From DATFVA01 sp963764235 (GTDB lineage Bacteria; Bacteroidota; Ignavibacteria; Ignavibacteriales; Ignavibacteriaceae): DNA of 64,000 nt. Shown here one piece after another: positions 36,888-46,001 of the stretch. The notes under the pieces are model-generated. The model was given only the letters and a program-made list of their open reading frames with translations. It did not search any database and had not been told where the DNA came from. The position numbers were made by a program, and so were the translations under genes. The stretch's first letter is position 1; every line of letters starts with the position of its first letter. Location: positions 310,001-374,000 of the forward strand of contig CAVXRO010000009.1 in the NCBI GenBank assembly GCA_963764235.1, read 5' to 3'.

Positions 36888-37301
36888 TTAAGTCCGATCC
36901 GGCTTTTCACATAATTCTGTAAGAACCCCGTAAGAAGATTTGGGATGGATAAATGCTATGTCCAGGCCTTCTGCTCCCCTACGCGGACTTACATCAATTA
37001 ATTTTATTTCTTTCTTTTTTAATTCATTAAGGGCGGAAGAAAGATCATTTACTGCGAAAGCTAAATGATGAACGCCTTCTCCTCTTTTTTCTATAAATTT
37101 TCCTATCGGTCCTTCCGGATCTGTTGTTTCCAGAAGTTCTATTTTTGTCTGTCCTATCTGAAAAAAAGCCGTCTTCACTTTTTGATCTTTAACTTCCTCC
37201 ACAGCGTAGCATTTTAACCCGAGAACATCCTCGTAATATTTTATTGATTCTTCAAGATTTTTAACAGCTATTCCAATATGTTCAATATGGGTTAAGTCCA
37301 T
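36888..37301 (-). CDS. mce: methylmalonyl-CoA epimerase
   Basis: 137 residues of the glyoxalase/VOC fold. HIEHIGIAVKNLEESIKYYEDVLGL carries a metal-binding His, and GVHHLAFAVNDL and the C-terminal FIHPKSSYGVLTELCE supply the rest. It interconverts (R)- and (S)-methylmalonyl-CoA, linking the mutase and decarboxylase encoded on either side. AAAGG lies before the ATG. Confidence 0.95.
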   Translation of the reverse strand: MDLTHIEHIGIAVKNLEESIKYYEDVLGLKCYAVEEVKDQKVKTAFFQIGQTKIELLETTDPEGPIGKFIEKRGEGVHHLAFAVNDLSSALNELKKKEIKLIDVSPRRGAEGLDIAFIHPKSSYGVLTELCEKPDRT

Positions 37302-37315
37302 TTCAACACCTTTAT

Positions 37316-38995
37316 TTAAATGACAACATGTTCCCTATACTCTCCAAAGACAACCCGCATCGTGTTGCAGATCTCTCCAACACTGGCGTAGGCCTTAACC
37401 GCTTCAATAATGGGAGGCATAAGGTTACCGTTACCTTCGGCAGTTTCCTTCAACTTCTTTAATGATTCCTGAACTTTATTGTTGTCTCTTTCTTTTCTGA
37501 CTTTGTTGAGAAATTCTATTTGATCCTCCTGGACTTTCATATCGATTTTCAGGAGTTCGGGTTCTTCATCCGTATCTGTACAGAATTTATTCATACCCAC
37601 AATTGTACGTTTACCGCTTTCAATCTGTTTCTCATATTCGTACGCAGCTTTCTGAATCTCCATCTGGACAAATCCTTCCTCAATGGCCTTTATCATCCCT
37701 CCCATAGCGTCGATGCGGTTTATATAATCCTCAGCTTCTCTTTCTATCTGATCAGTCATAGCTTCAACAAAATACGAACCGGCAAGCGGATCGATTGTAT
37801 TCGTAACGCCGCTTTCATATGCAACTATCTGCTGAGTACGTAATGCTATACGGACAGAGTTTTCAGTCGGCAGAGCCAGTGCTTCGTCTTTTGAATTTGT
37901 ATGGAGGCTCTGCGTACCTCCCAGTACTGCCGCCAGAGTCTGCACTGTAACCCTGACAATATTATTATCAACCTGCTGTGCAGTTAAGGTAGAACCTGCC
38001 GTCTGGGTATGAAACCTCAGCATCATTGACCTGGATTTTTTTGCATTAAAACGATCCTTTACGATCCGTGCCCACAGCCTTCTGGCAGCCCGGAATTTTG
38101 CAACTTCCTCAAGCAGATCATTATGCGAGTTAAAAAAGAATGAGAGCTGTCCAGCAAAGTCGTCTATATTCAGTCCAGCATTTAATGCTGCTTCAGCATA
38201 AGCTATCCCGTTCGCCAGGGTAAAACCAACTTCCTGGGCAGCGGTAGATCCCGCTTCCCTGATATGATATCCTGATATAGAAATTGTATTCCACTGGGGA
38301 ACTTCTTTTGCACAGAATTCGAAGATATTGGTGATGATCCTCATCGAGGGCTTTGGAGGATAAATATATGTTCCCCTCGCAATATATTCCTTAAGAAGAT
38401 CATTCTGTATCGTTCCGCTTATTTTATCCCGCGAATATCCCTGTTTCTCAGCAACAGCAATGTACATCGCAAGTAATACGGATGCAGATGCATTTATCGT
38501 CATTGAGGTTGAAATTTTATCAAGCGGAATTTTGTCAAACAGTACTTCCATATCTGCAAGTGTATCTATCGCAACCCCTACTTTTCCAACCTCACCGTAG
38601 CATAAAGGATCATCGCTGTCATATCCGATCTGGGTGGGAAGATCAAAGGCAACCGAAAGTCCGCTGGTACCCTGCTCCAGCAGGTACCTGTAACGCTGAT
38701 TCGACTCTTTCGCTGTTCCGAATCCCGCATACTGGCGCATAGTCCACAGCCTTCCTCTGTACATAGTAGGCTGAATTCCCCGTGTATAAGGATATTGTCC
38801 GGGAAAACCTGTTTTTACTAAATACTTTTCTTCAGTTTCTGCCGGAATATATAAAGGTTTGACTGGTGTAAATGACACCGTTGAAAATTCTTCTTCTCTC
38901 TCAGGAAATTTTGATGCGCTTTTCTGATATGTCTTTTCTTCCCACTCTTTATAAGCCTGCTGAACTTTGTTCTTCAACTCGTCAATTGAGGCCAC
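37316..38995 (-). CDS. mcmA: methylmalonyl-CoA mutase large subunit (substrate-binding barrel)
   Basis: About 559 residues from a GTG at 38995 preceded by GGAGGAATT; an upstream start at 39046 lacks this signal. The sequence covers the TIM-barrel domain: YPYTRGIQPTMYRGRLWTMRQYAGFG, FDLPTQIGYDSDDPL, FRAARRLWARI, RFHTQTAGSTLTAQQ and GGTQSLHTNSKDEALALPTE. The C-terminal cobalamin-binding domain (DXHXXG) is absent, so a separate small subunit must be encoded elsewhere, as in archaeal-type and related split mutases. It converts succinyl-CoA to (R)-methylmalonyl-CoA. Confidence 0.94.
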   Translation of the reverse strand: MASIDELKNKVQQAYKEWEEKTYQKSASKFPEREEEFSTVSFTPVKPLYIPAETEEKYLVKTGFPGQYPYTRGIQPTMYRGRLWTMRQYAGFGTAKESNQRYRYLLEQGTSGLSVAFDLPTQIGYDSDDPLCYGEVGKVGVAIDTLADMEVLFDKIPLDKISTSMTINASASVLLAMYIAVAEKQGYSRDKISGTIQNDLLKEYIARGTYIYPPKPSMRIITNIFEFCAKEVPQWNTISISGYHIREAGSTAAQEVGFTLANGIAYAEAALNAGLNIDDFAGQLSFFFNSHNDLLEEVAKFRAARRLWARIVKDRFNAKKSRSMMLRFHTQTAGSTLTAQQVDNNIVRVTVQTLAAVLGGTQSLHTNSKDEALALPTENSVRIALRTQQIVAYESGVTNTIDPLAGSYFVEAMTDQIEREAEDYINRIDAMGGMIKAIEEGFVQMEIQKAAYEYEKQIESGKRTIVGMNKFCTDTDEEPELLKIDMKVQEDQIEFLNKVRKERDNNKVQESLKKLKETAEGNGNLMPPIIEAVKAYASVGEICNTMRVVFGEYREHVVI

Positions 38996-39215
38996 AATTC
39001 CTCCAAACTTTATTTGATCTATGCAGATAATAATATAACTGCACACTCAAAAATAAATGAATAATTGCACTAAGAAAATTTTTAGCCGCCCAAAGGGTCT
39101 ATTATTCTGAAATTTAATATAAATTCTCTCCTTTTCAGTACCGGAGTGCAAATTTTTTCAACAGCAGGAACTATTTAAGGAGGTTTTGCGTTTTCTCATT
39201 ACAGGATTAACTCAA

Positions 39216-40700
39216 ATGAAAAAAGCAATAATTATAGGTTCAGGACTCGGTGGTCTATCAACAGCTCTGAGGTTGAGTACTTCAGGATACAAAGTTTCCG
39301 TTATTGAAAAATATTCAAAGCCAGGAGGGAGATTAAACCAGCTCAAAAAAGAAGGTTTTACTTTTGATGTGGGTCCTTCCTTCATGAGTATGAGCTACGA
39401 GCTTGATGAACTTTTCAGGAGTACAGGTGAGAAAAATCCTGTAATTTTAACCGAACTTGATCCTCTCTACCAGGTTTATTTTGAAGGTGGAAGCAGGCCT
39501 TTCAAAATCTGGAAAGACCTGAATAAGCTGGAAGAGGAATTTAAGGATATTGAACCGGGTCTGGGTGCTAAAGTAAAAAGCTATCTAAGCAAAGCGGGGG
39601 AATTCTTTCACGACACCGAAGATAAAGTTATAAAATCGAACTATGTAAATGTACTTGATTATTTATTGAAACTGACGAGAGTTCCCCTTAAGCATCTCCC
39701 TTACCTTTTCAGAAATATGTGGAAGGAAGTAGAACGCAACTTTGATTCTGATGAGGTGAAGATAATCTTTTCGCTTGTAGCTTTTTTTCTGGGATCAACT
39801 CCTTTTCAGACTCCCGCCATTTATTCCCTGCTTAACTATACTGAAATGAAGCATGATGGTTACTGGAAAGTTGAAGGCGGGATGTATAAACTGGTTGAAG
39901 AACTCGTAAGAATTCTGGAAAGAAAAGGAGTTGAATTCCATTATAATACTGAGATTGTATCAGTCGGAAGCTCAAATGGTAAACTGCTTTCACTCCTTGA
40001 TAATAATGGAGAGGAGTGGACCGCTGATATTTTCATTTCAAATTCAGATGCAGCTTCCTTCAGAGGAAAAATCCTGGGTAGAAAAAACTTCAGAGAAGAA
40101 AAACTGGACAAAATGGACTGGACGCTGGCTCCTTTTACCATATATCTCGGTGTTAAAGGTAAGATGGATGGTTTAATGCATCATAATTATTTCCTTGGTA
40201 AAAATTTCAGGGAATACGCAGATAAGATATTCACCTCATCGGTTAGTCCCCGAAAGCCTTACTATTATGTAAACGTATCCTCCAAATCCTGGCCTGAATC
40301 TGCTCCTGAAGGCTGCGAGAATCTCTTTGTTCTCTGCCCGGTACCCGACAGGAGATTTAAGTCGGAGTGGGAAGACAAGAATGAGCTTGCAGAGAATATA
40401 ATCAGAGACCTGTCCGCAAGGATTAATTTTGATATTGAAAAGAATCTGATAGTAAAGGAGGTCTGGAGTCCTGCTGACTGGGAGGATAAATTTAATCTTT
40501 ATAGAGGATCAGGACTTGGTTTAGCACACGGCATAAACCAGGTTGGCGGATTCAGGCCCAAAAATCAGGACGAGGAATTCCCAAACCTGTTTTATGTGGG
40601 AGCTTCAACAATCCCGGGAACAGGATTACCCATGGTTATTATTAGTTCAAAGCTGGTTTTAGAAAAGATTGAAAAGGAATATGGAAGCAGTTTATCATAA
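39216..40700 (+). CDS. crtI: CrtI-family carotenoid desaturase 1 (phytoene desaturase)
   Basis: About 494 residues from the ATG at 39216, so that the FAD motif (AIIIGSGLGGLSTALRLS) lies at the extreme N-terminus. A TTG at 39186 sits only two bases from a GGAGG motif, so the start is not fully certain. Further motifs are GGRLNQLKKEGFTFDVGPSF and the C-terminal FYVGASTIPGTGLPMVIISSKL. It should desaturate phytoene stepwise to lycopene. It is the first gene of a nine-gene overlapping carotenoid operon and overlaps crtB. Confidence 0.9.
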   Translation: MKKAIIIGSGLGGLSTALRLSTSGYKVSVIEKYSKPGGRLNQLKKEGFTFDVGPSFMSMSYELDELFRSTGEKNPVILTELDPLYQVYFEGGSRPFKIWKDLNKLEEEFKDIEPGLGAKVKSYLSKAGEFFHDTEDKVIKSNYVNVLDYLLKLTRVPLKHLPYLFRNMWKEVERNFDSDEVKIIFSLVAFFLGSTPFQTPAIYSLLNYTEMKHDGYWKVEGGMYKLVEELVRILERKGVEFHYNTEIVSVGSSNGKLLSLLDNNGEEWTADIFISNSDAASFRGKILGRKNFREEKLDKMDWTLAPFTIYLGVKGKMDGLMHHNYFLGKNFREYADKIFTSSVSPRKPYYYVNVSSKSWPESAPEGCENLFVLCPVPDRRFKSEWEDKNELAENIIRDLSARINFDIEKNLIVKEVWSPADWEDKFNLYRGSGLGLAHGINQVGGFRPKNQDEEFPNLFYVGASTIPGTGLPMVIISSKLVLEKIEKEYGSSLS

Positions 40701-41523
40701 TACAGCTTTTAAAATCAGCCGGGTTATAACTCATAGTTACAGCACATCTTTCAGCCTGGGCATACGCGTTTTTTCACCTTCCTACAGAGATGCAATATAC
40801 GCTGTCTACGGCTATGTAAGGCTCGCTGATGAAATAGTGGATTCGTTCCATAATTACGATAAAAAACTTTTACTGGATGATTTCCGTCAGGAAACTTTTA
40901 ATGCAGTAAAAAGAGGAATTTCGACCAATCCCGTTATCAATTCTTTTCAGCTGGCAGTAAACAAATATGAAATAGATTTAAAATATGTTGAGGATTTTCT
41001 TAATAGTATGGAAATGGATTTATCCAATAACTATTACGAAACCGAAGTATATGATGAGTATATATACGGATCAGCCGAAGTAGTAGGTTTAATGTGCCTG
41101 AAAGTTTTCTGTCATGGTCACCCGGGATTGTTTGAGGAACTGCTGGGACCTGCCAGAAGTCTGGGTTCAGCCTTTCAGAAAGTAAATTTCCTCAGGGATA
41201 TCCAAAGTGATTTGAACGAACGAGGGCGCATATACCTGCCCGGAATAAACGAGAAAAAAAATATTACAGAAACGAACAAGAAAAAGCTTGAAGATGACAT
41301 CATTGCAGAATTTGAAATGGCTTTGCAAGGTATTAAAAAACTCCCGGCAGGTGTAAAGCTGGGTGTTTATTCTGCATACCTGTATTACCGGGGATTGTTT
41401 AATAAGATCAGGAAAAGCGATGTTGAAATATTATTACGTAAAAGAGTCCGTGTCTCAAACCTGTCTAAAATTCTGCTCTTATTAAAATCCTGGTTTGAAG
41501 TAAAGATTTTGAAAACATGCTAA
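40681..41523 (+). CDS. crtB: phytoene synthase
   Basis: About 280 residues from the ATG at 40681 (AAGGA upstream), overlapping the desaturase end. The two Asp-rich motifs are LADEIVDSF and NFLRDIQSDLNERGRIYLP. SYSTSFSLGIRVF near the N-terminus is typical of trans-isoprenyl diphosphate synthases that join two C20 units head to head. It makes phytoene from geranylgeranyl diphosphate. No crtE is in the window. Confidence 0.93.
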   Translation: MEAVYHNTAFKISRVITHSYSTSFSLGIRVFSPSYRDAIYAVYGYVRLADEIVDSFHNYDKKLLLDDFRQETFNAVKRGISTNPVINSFQLAVNKYEIDLKYVEDFLNSMEMDLSNNYYETEVYDEYIYGSAEVVGLMCLKVFCHGHPGLFEELLGPARSLGSAFQKVNFLRDIQSDLNERGRIYLPGINEKKNITETNKKKLEDDIIAEFEMALQGIKKLPAGVKLGVYSAYLYYRGLFNKIRKSDVEILLRKRVRVSNLSKILLLLKSWFEVKILKTC

Positions 41524-41536
41524 TGTACGGACCGAT

Positions 41537-42106
41537 ATGAGATTTCAACACGGCATAATTGTATTTATTTTCCTTGCGGTTAAGGTATACGGCTCAATGT
41601 TAACTCCGGATAGTGCTTCGATAAATTTCCTGAGGAATGGTTTTTACGCTGCGGTTGAAGATGAAGATAAAGTAAATGTACTTGAGCAGTTTATAGTATC
41701 CATATATTCAGATGACTATTCCAGCTACAGCCCTCTTATTCTTGCTTACTATGGTGGAATTCAGACACTGAAAGCTAAACACGTTTTTAATCCGGTCTCA
41801 AAGTTAAGTCACCTCATTTTTGGTTTGAACAGACTGGAAGAAGCTGTGGCTGAGAGTCCGGGAAATCTTGAGATCAGATTTATGCGTTTTTCAATTCTCC
41901 ATCATGTTCCGGGTTTCCTGGGATATTCGGAAGAGAGAGAAGCTGATAAAGATAAAATATGTCAGCTGCTGCTTCAAAAAGATTACTCTTCAACGGGCTA
42001 TGAAATTCAAAAAGGTATGGCTGAATTTATGCTGGAGTCAGAAAGATTAAACTATAACCAGGAAAGATTAATCAGGCATTTAATCTCTTCCTTCGCAAAA
42101 AAATGA
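41537..42106 (+). CDS. unknown protein inside the carotenoid operon
   Basis: 189 residues. An N-terminal hydrophobic stretch (IIVFIFLAVKVYGS) looks like a signal peptide. The rest is mostly helical, with NVLEQFIVSIYSDDYSSYSP, LILAYYGGIQTLKAKHVFNPVSKLSHL and LEIRFMRFSILHHVPGFLGYSEER, somewhat like TPR repeats. I recognise no enzyme family. The stop overlaps the lycopene cyclase start (ATGA), so the two are co-translated. A periplasmic carotenoid-binding, transport or assembly role is a guess. Confidence 0.65.
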   Translation: MRFQHGIIVFIFLAVKVYGSMLTPDSASINFLRNGFYAAVEDEDKVNVLEQFIVSIYSDDYSSYSPLILAYYGGIQTLKAKHVFNPVSKLSHLIFGLNRLEEAVAESPGNLEIRFMRFSILHHVPGFLGYSEEREADKDKICQLLLQKDYSSTGYEIQKGMAEFMLESERLNYNQERLIRHLISSFAKK

Positions 42107-42789
42107 GTACATATTTACTTATAAATTTCCTCATAATTTTATTCCCCCTGCTGCTAAGCTTCGATAAAAAGACTGCTTATTACAAAAATCTGCTCCACGT
42201 ATTGATATCTGTAATAATTGTTGGCGCTGTTTTTATAATATGGGATTCAATTGCCGTAACAAGAGGTGACTGGAGTTTTAATATTGAGTTCGTGGGGAGT
42301 ACACGCGTATTTAATCTTCCACTGGAAGAAATCCTTTTCTTTATAACCGCTCCCTACAGCTGTATTTTTATCTATGAAGTATTGAGAAATTACGTTCGTG
42401 AAAAACAGCTGCGAATTAACAATGGAATGATACTCTTTTTTGCTTTCATCTTAATTGCATCTGCTTTAGTCTTCAGAGATCAATATTATACTTTCACTGT
42501 GCTTCTCTTCTCAACTTTTTTTCTTCTAACAGGATTATTCAAATTTAATTATATATTGAGGTCGAAAATTTACTGGCTCACAATATTGCTTTCTTACGTT
42601 CCGTTTCTGATTGTAAACTATCTGTTGACATCCCTGCCCATAGTTATGTATAACGCGGATGCAATTTGGGGATACAGACTCATAACCATCCCTGTTGAAG
42701 ATTTTTTTTATTCGTATGTAATGATATCATTTTATCTTCTCATTTATGTGATTTCCAGAAGGTTCATAGGAAAGATTTCCAATGCTTAA
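42103..42789 (+). CDS. lycopene cyclase, CrtYcd-type membrane protein
   Basis: 228 residues with about seven membrane helices. Two copies of the lycopene-cyclase domain are visible: FNLPLEEILFFITAPYSCIFIYE near residues 68-92 and TIPVEDFFYSYVMISFYLLIYV near residues 193-216. The P-x-E-E/D motifs are characteristic of the heterodimeric-type cyclases fused into one chain. It should form a beta-ring at one or both ends of lycopene. The CruF and CrtD neighbours suggest monocyclic gamma-carotene. It overlaps genes on both sides. Confidence 0.88.
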   Translation: MSTYLLINFLIILFPLLLSFDKKTAYYKNLLHVLISVIIVGAVFIIWDSIAVTRGDWSFNIEFVGSTRVFNLPLEEILFFITAPYSCIFIYEVLRNYVREKQLRINNGMILFFAFILIASALVFRDQYYTFTVLLFSTFFLLTGLFKFNYILRSKIYWLTILLSYVPFLIVNYLLTSLPIVMYNADAIWGYRLITIPVEDFFYSYVMISFYLLIYVISRRFIGKISNA

Positions 42790-44260
42790 ATCTGCAGATA
42801 ATACAGATATAGGAATTATAGGAGCAGGCCTGGGCGGACTTTCGGCAGCCGCGTATCTAAGTGCTGCAGGATTCCATGTTTCGGTATTTGAAAAGAACCA
42901 TTACGCAGGTGGAAAAGCAGGAACCTTGCAGAAGGAAGGTTTCCGGTTCGATACGGGAGCTTCAGTTGTTACAATGCCTTTCGTACTCCGTGATTTATTT
43001 AATGCCTGTAATGAAGATATCGAAGATTATTTAACCATTTCCCGGCTTAATATCAGCTGCAGATACTTTTATCCCGATGGAACCATCATAAATGCATATT
43101 CAGATCCTGATAGGTTTGCTGACGAAATAGGATTAAAAACCAATGACCATCCTGAGGCTGTCAAGAGATATTTCAGGTACTGCAGCAGCATTTACAATCT
43201 GACCTCAGAACCATTCCTGTTTTCGCCCGAAATAAACCTGAAATCGCTATTAAACCCGAAGTTTCTGAACTCGTTATTGAGTCCTCTCAAGATCGATCCA
43301 TTCAGAACGATGCATAATGCGAATAAGAGTTTTTTTCGTGATTCTAAAACCCTGCAGCTGTTTGACAGGTTTGCTACATATAATGGCTCCGACCCATATC
43401 GGGCACCTGCGACCTTAAATATTATTCCTTATGTCGAGTTAATCCTGGGCACTTATATTATTGCGGAGGGTATTTCAGCGGTTTCGGCAGCTCTTAAAAA
43501 ACTTGCGGAAGATAAGGGAGCTAAGTTTTATACCGGACAAAATGTCGAAAAAATACTGACTAAAGATGGCTCGGCAGTAGGATTAAGAGCGGGGAATAAG
43601 GACTATGTTTTCAATTCAGTGATTTCAAACCTGGATGTGAGAAATACCTACAGGGATCTGCTGGGAAAGCAATTAAAAGAAAAAATAGAACCTTCAATGT
43701 CGGGTATTGTTTTTTATTGGGGAATAAAAGGAAATCATAATTCTCTTGAGATACATAATATTATATTCTCTGAAAATTATAAGAAGGAATTTGAAGATAT
43801 TTCTATTCACAGAAAGTGTCCCGACGATCCGACTATCTATATTTATGTTTCTTCAAGATATAAATCTGATGATGCTCCTGAAGGTTATGAGAATTGGTTT
43901 GTAATGGTTAATACCCCTTATAATTCAGGTCAGGACTGGGATCAGGAGGTTGAGAGAATCAGAGAGGTGGCAAAACTCAGGATTCAAAACATAATAGGAA
44001 TCAATCTCTCTGAAAAAATCGTTTTTGAAGAAATTCTTACTCCTTCCGATATAGAACTGAAAACAGGAAGTTTGTCGGGAAGCATTTACGGGTTTTCTTC
44101 CAACAGTAAAACTTCAGCTTTCAGAAGACCTCCCATTAAATCATCTTTTTATAAAAATCTTTTCTTCTGTGGAGGCAGCGTTCATCCCGGCGGTGGTATT
44201 CCTTTGGTCCTGTTATCAGGAAAACATGCTTCTGAATTAATATGCAGAGAGTATCTATGA
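42782..44260 (+). CDS. CrtI-family carotenoid desaturase 2 (CrtD-like)
   Basis: 492 residues. FAD motif IGIIGAGLGGLSAAAYLSAAG, GGKAGTLQKEGFRFDTGASVVTMP and the C-terminal FFCGGSVHPGGGIPLVLLSGKHA. It is a second CrtI paralogue in the same operon. With cruF present, the likely reaction is 3',4'-desaturation of the hydrated acyclic end (CrtD). Which paralogue acts on phytoene cannot be decided from sequence alone. It overlaps the cyclase by eight bases. Confidence 0.82.
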   Translation: MLKSADNTDIGIIGAGLGGLSAAAYLSAAGFHVSVFEKNHYAGGKAGTLQKEGFRFDTGASVVTMPFVLRDLFNACNEDIEDYLTISRLNISCRYFYPDGTIINAYSDPDRFADEIGLKTNDHPEAVKRYFRYCSSIYNLTSEPFLFSPEINLKSLLNPKFLNSLLSPLKIDPFRTMHNANKSFFRDSKTLQLFDRFATYNGSDPYRAPATLNIIPYVELILGTYIIAEGISAVSAALKKLAEDKGAKFYTGQNVEKILTKDGSAVGLRAGNKDYVFNSVISNLDVRNTYRDLLGKQLKEKIEPSMSGIVFYWGIKGNHNSLEIHNIIFSENYKKEFEDISIHRKCPDDPTIYIYVSSRYKSDDAPEGYENWFVMVNTPYNSGQDWDQEVERIREVAKLRIQNIIGINLSEKIVFEEILTPSDIELKTGSLSGSIYGFSSNSKTSAFRRPPIKSSFYKNLFFCGGSVHPGGGIPLVLLSGKHASELICREYL

Positions 44261-44907
44261 TTAAGGCAGAACATAAAAACTGGGCTGAACTGATCTTTAA
44301 CCCTTATATCAATCATCTGTTAAGAAATAATTTCAATGGGTTCTATGTAACCGGCGACCTGCACGATTTAAGCAAATATCCGGGACTGATAATAACGCCA
44401 AATCATTTCTCATGGTGGGATGGGTTTATAACCAGCTTCCTGATAAGAAAACTAACCCGAAAAAAAGTTTTCACGATGATGCTTGAAGATCAGTTAAAAA
44501 AATACTGGTTTTTTAAGAAAGTAGGAGCATTTTCTATTAATCCTTCCAATCCGATCAGTATAAACAGGACAATGGATTACACACGGAATGTTCTGAATGA
44601 AAAAGAAAATATAGTCGTACTTTATCCGCAGGGAGAAATTCAGTCACTGACATCAGATGATATAATTATAAAACCTGGTCTGAAATTAATTCTTGGAAAA
44701 AGCAGCGGTGGAAAATTCGTACTACCATTGGCTTTGAAAATAGAATACGGAAAGAACAAAAAACCCGACATAGCAGCAGGTTTCGGCAGAATATTTTCCG
44801 CGGAGGAAATCAGCAGCGATTATGACGCATATGTTAGAGAATTCCTCCTCAATATCAATAGGCTGAAAGCTCTTTCAGATTTCGAAAAATGCAGGAATTT
44901 GTTTTGA
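44257..44907 (+). CDS. PlsC-like acyltransferase, CruD-like
   Basis: About 216 residues from the ATG that overlaps the preceding stop (ATGA); a start at 44242 is also possible. Lysophospholipid acyltransferase motifs: TPNHFSWWDGF (NHxxxxD, catalytic), VGAFSINPSNP, and VVLYPQGEIQS. In green sulfur bacteria a PlsC-like enzyme, CruD, acylates the sugar of chlorobactene glucoside. The neighbouring CruC-like glycosyltransferase makes the same role likely here. Confidence 0.78.
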   Translation: MIKAEHKNWAELIFNPYINHLLRNNFNGFYVTGDLHDLSKYPGLIITPNHFSWWDGFITSFLIRKLTRKKVFTMMLEDQLKKYWFFKKVGAFSINPSNPISINRTMDYTRNVLNEKENIVVLYPQGEIQSLTSDDIIIKPGLKLILGKSSGGKFVLPLALKIEYGKNKKPDIAAGFGRIFSAEEISSDYDAYVREFLLNINRLKALSDFEKCRNLF

Positions 44908-46001
44908 TAATTATAGTGTTTATTGTTCTCTCAGTTTTAACGATTACCGGTATCATAGTTATCTATAATTATCTTACGGCGCCTATCATTAAAATCAAAT
45001 CCGGAAAAGTATCCGGTGAAAACCTGATTTCGGTTTTGATTCCTGCAAGGAATGAAGAAAAAAATATTTCAAATTGTCTCCAATCGGTGCTGGAACAGGA
45101 TTATTCCGAAATGGAAATCCTTGTTCTTGACGATAATTCAGAGGATAATACCTACCTTAAAGCTGCTGCATTATCAAATAAAGATAAGAGGATTAAAGTA
45201 TTGAATGGGAAACCTTTACCTGCCGGATTCACAGGTAAGAATTGGGCCTGTCATCAGCTGTCGCAATCAGCGTCGGGTAAATATCTCCTCTTCATCGATG
45301 CAGATGTCACTCTGGAAAAGGGTTCTATTCTTTCGGCCTTTGAGGAAGTTAAAAGATTAAACCTGGGTTTGTTATCGGTATTCCCTTCTCAGAAAATAAA
45401 GTCTGCCGGAGAATGGTTAATAGTACCTTTAATGAACTGGCTGCTTTTGACTTTTCTACCTTTATATTTCGTTTACTCTGATAAGTCCCATTCACTAGCG
45501 GCTGCCAATGGACAATTTATGTTTTTTGAACGGTCAGCGTATAAAAGCGTAGGAGGACACTATTCAAGTAATTCAATCGTTGCTGAAGATGTAGCATTTG
45601 CAAGACTACTAAAACAAAAACACTTCCTTGTTAAAACATACCTGGGAGGAGAGCTGATATCCTGCAGAATGTACAGTAATTTCAAAGATTCCTTTGAAGG
45701 TTTTTCAAAGAACTTTTACCCCGGTTCCGGGTTAAATCCATCTGTATTTCTGATTCTTACAGCATTTCTGACATTCTGTTTTAATATTCCCATAATACTG
45801 GCATTTATTAATAAAATCTTTATTTTGCCTTTGATGCTGATAATCCTGCAGCGTATTTTAATTTCAGATAGAAGCAGACAGCACTTTTTAATCAACCTGC
45901 TGTTTCACCCTTTGCAGATGATAATGTTCTTTTTACTGGGTATAAATTCAGTTATCGTAAGTAAGAAAAAGAAAAGACAATGGAAAGGAAGGAGCTTCTG
46001 A
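44889..46001 (+). CDS. family 2 glycosyltransferase, CruC-like
   Basis: 370 residues. An N-terminal membrane helix is followed by a GT2 domain: LISVLIPARNEEKNISNCLQ, EILVLDDNSEDNT, LLFIDADVTLEKG and SIVAEDVAFARLLKQK. C-terminal membrane helices follow (about 285-365). It would transfer a sugar, probably glucose, to the 1'-hydroxyl made by CruF, as CruC does in Chlorobi. It overlaps the acyltransferase and cruF genes, so the three are coupled. Confidence 0.8.
   Translation: MQEFVLIIIVFIVLSVLTITGIIVIYNYLTAPIIKIKSGKVSGENLISVLIPARNEEKNISNCLQSVLEQDYSEMEILVLDDNSEDNTYLKAAALSNKDKRIKVLNGKPLPAGFTGKNWACHQLSQSASGKYLLFIDADVTLEKGSILSAFEEVKRLNLGLLSVFPSQKIKSAGEWLIVPLMNWLLLTFLPLYFVYSDKSHSLAAANGQFMFFERSAYKSVGGHYSSNSIVAEDVAFARLLKQKHFLVKTYLGGELISCRMYSNFKDSFEGFSKNFYPGSGLNPSVFLILTAFLTFCFNIPIILAFINKIFILPLMLIILQRILISDRSRQHFLINLLFHPLQMIMFFLLGINSVIVSKKKKRQWKGRSF

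Noticed and set aside
38996..39215. Cobalamin riboswitch between the mutase operon and the carotenoid operon
   Set aside because: The gap is only about 220 bases and shows no B12-box-like sequence or suitable stem pattern.
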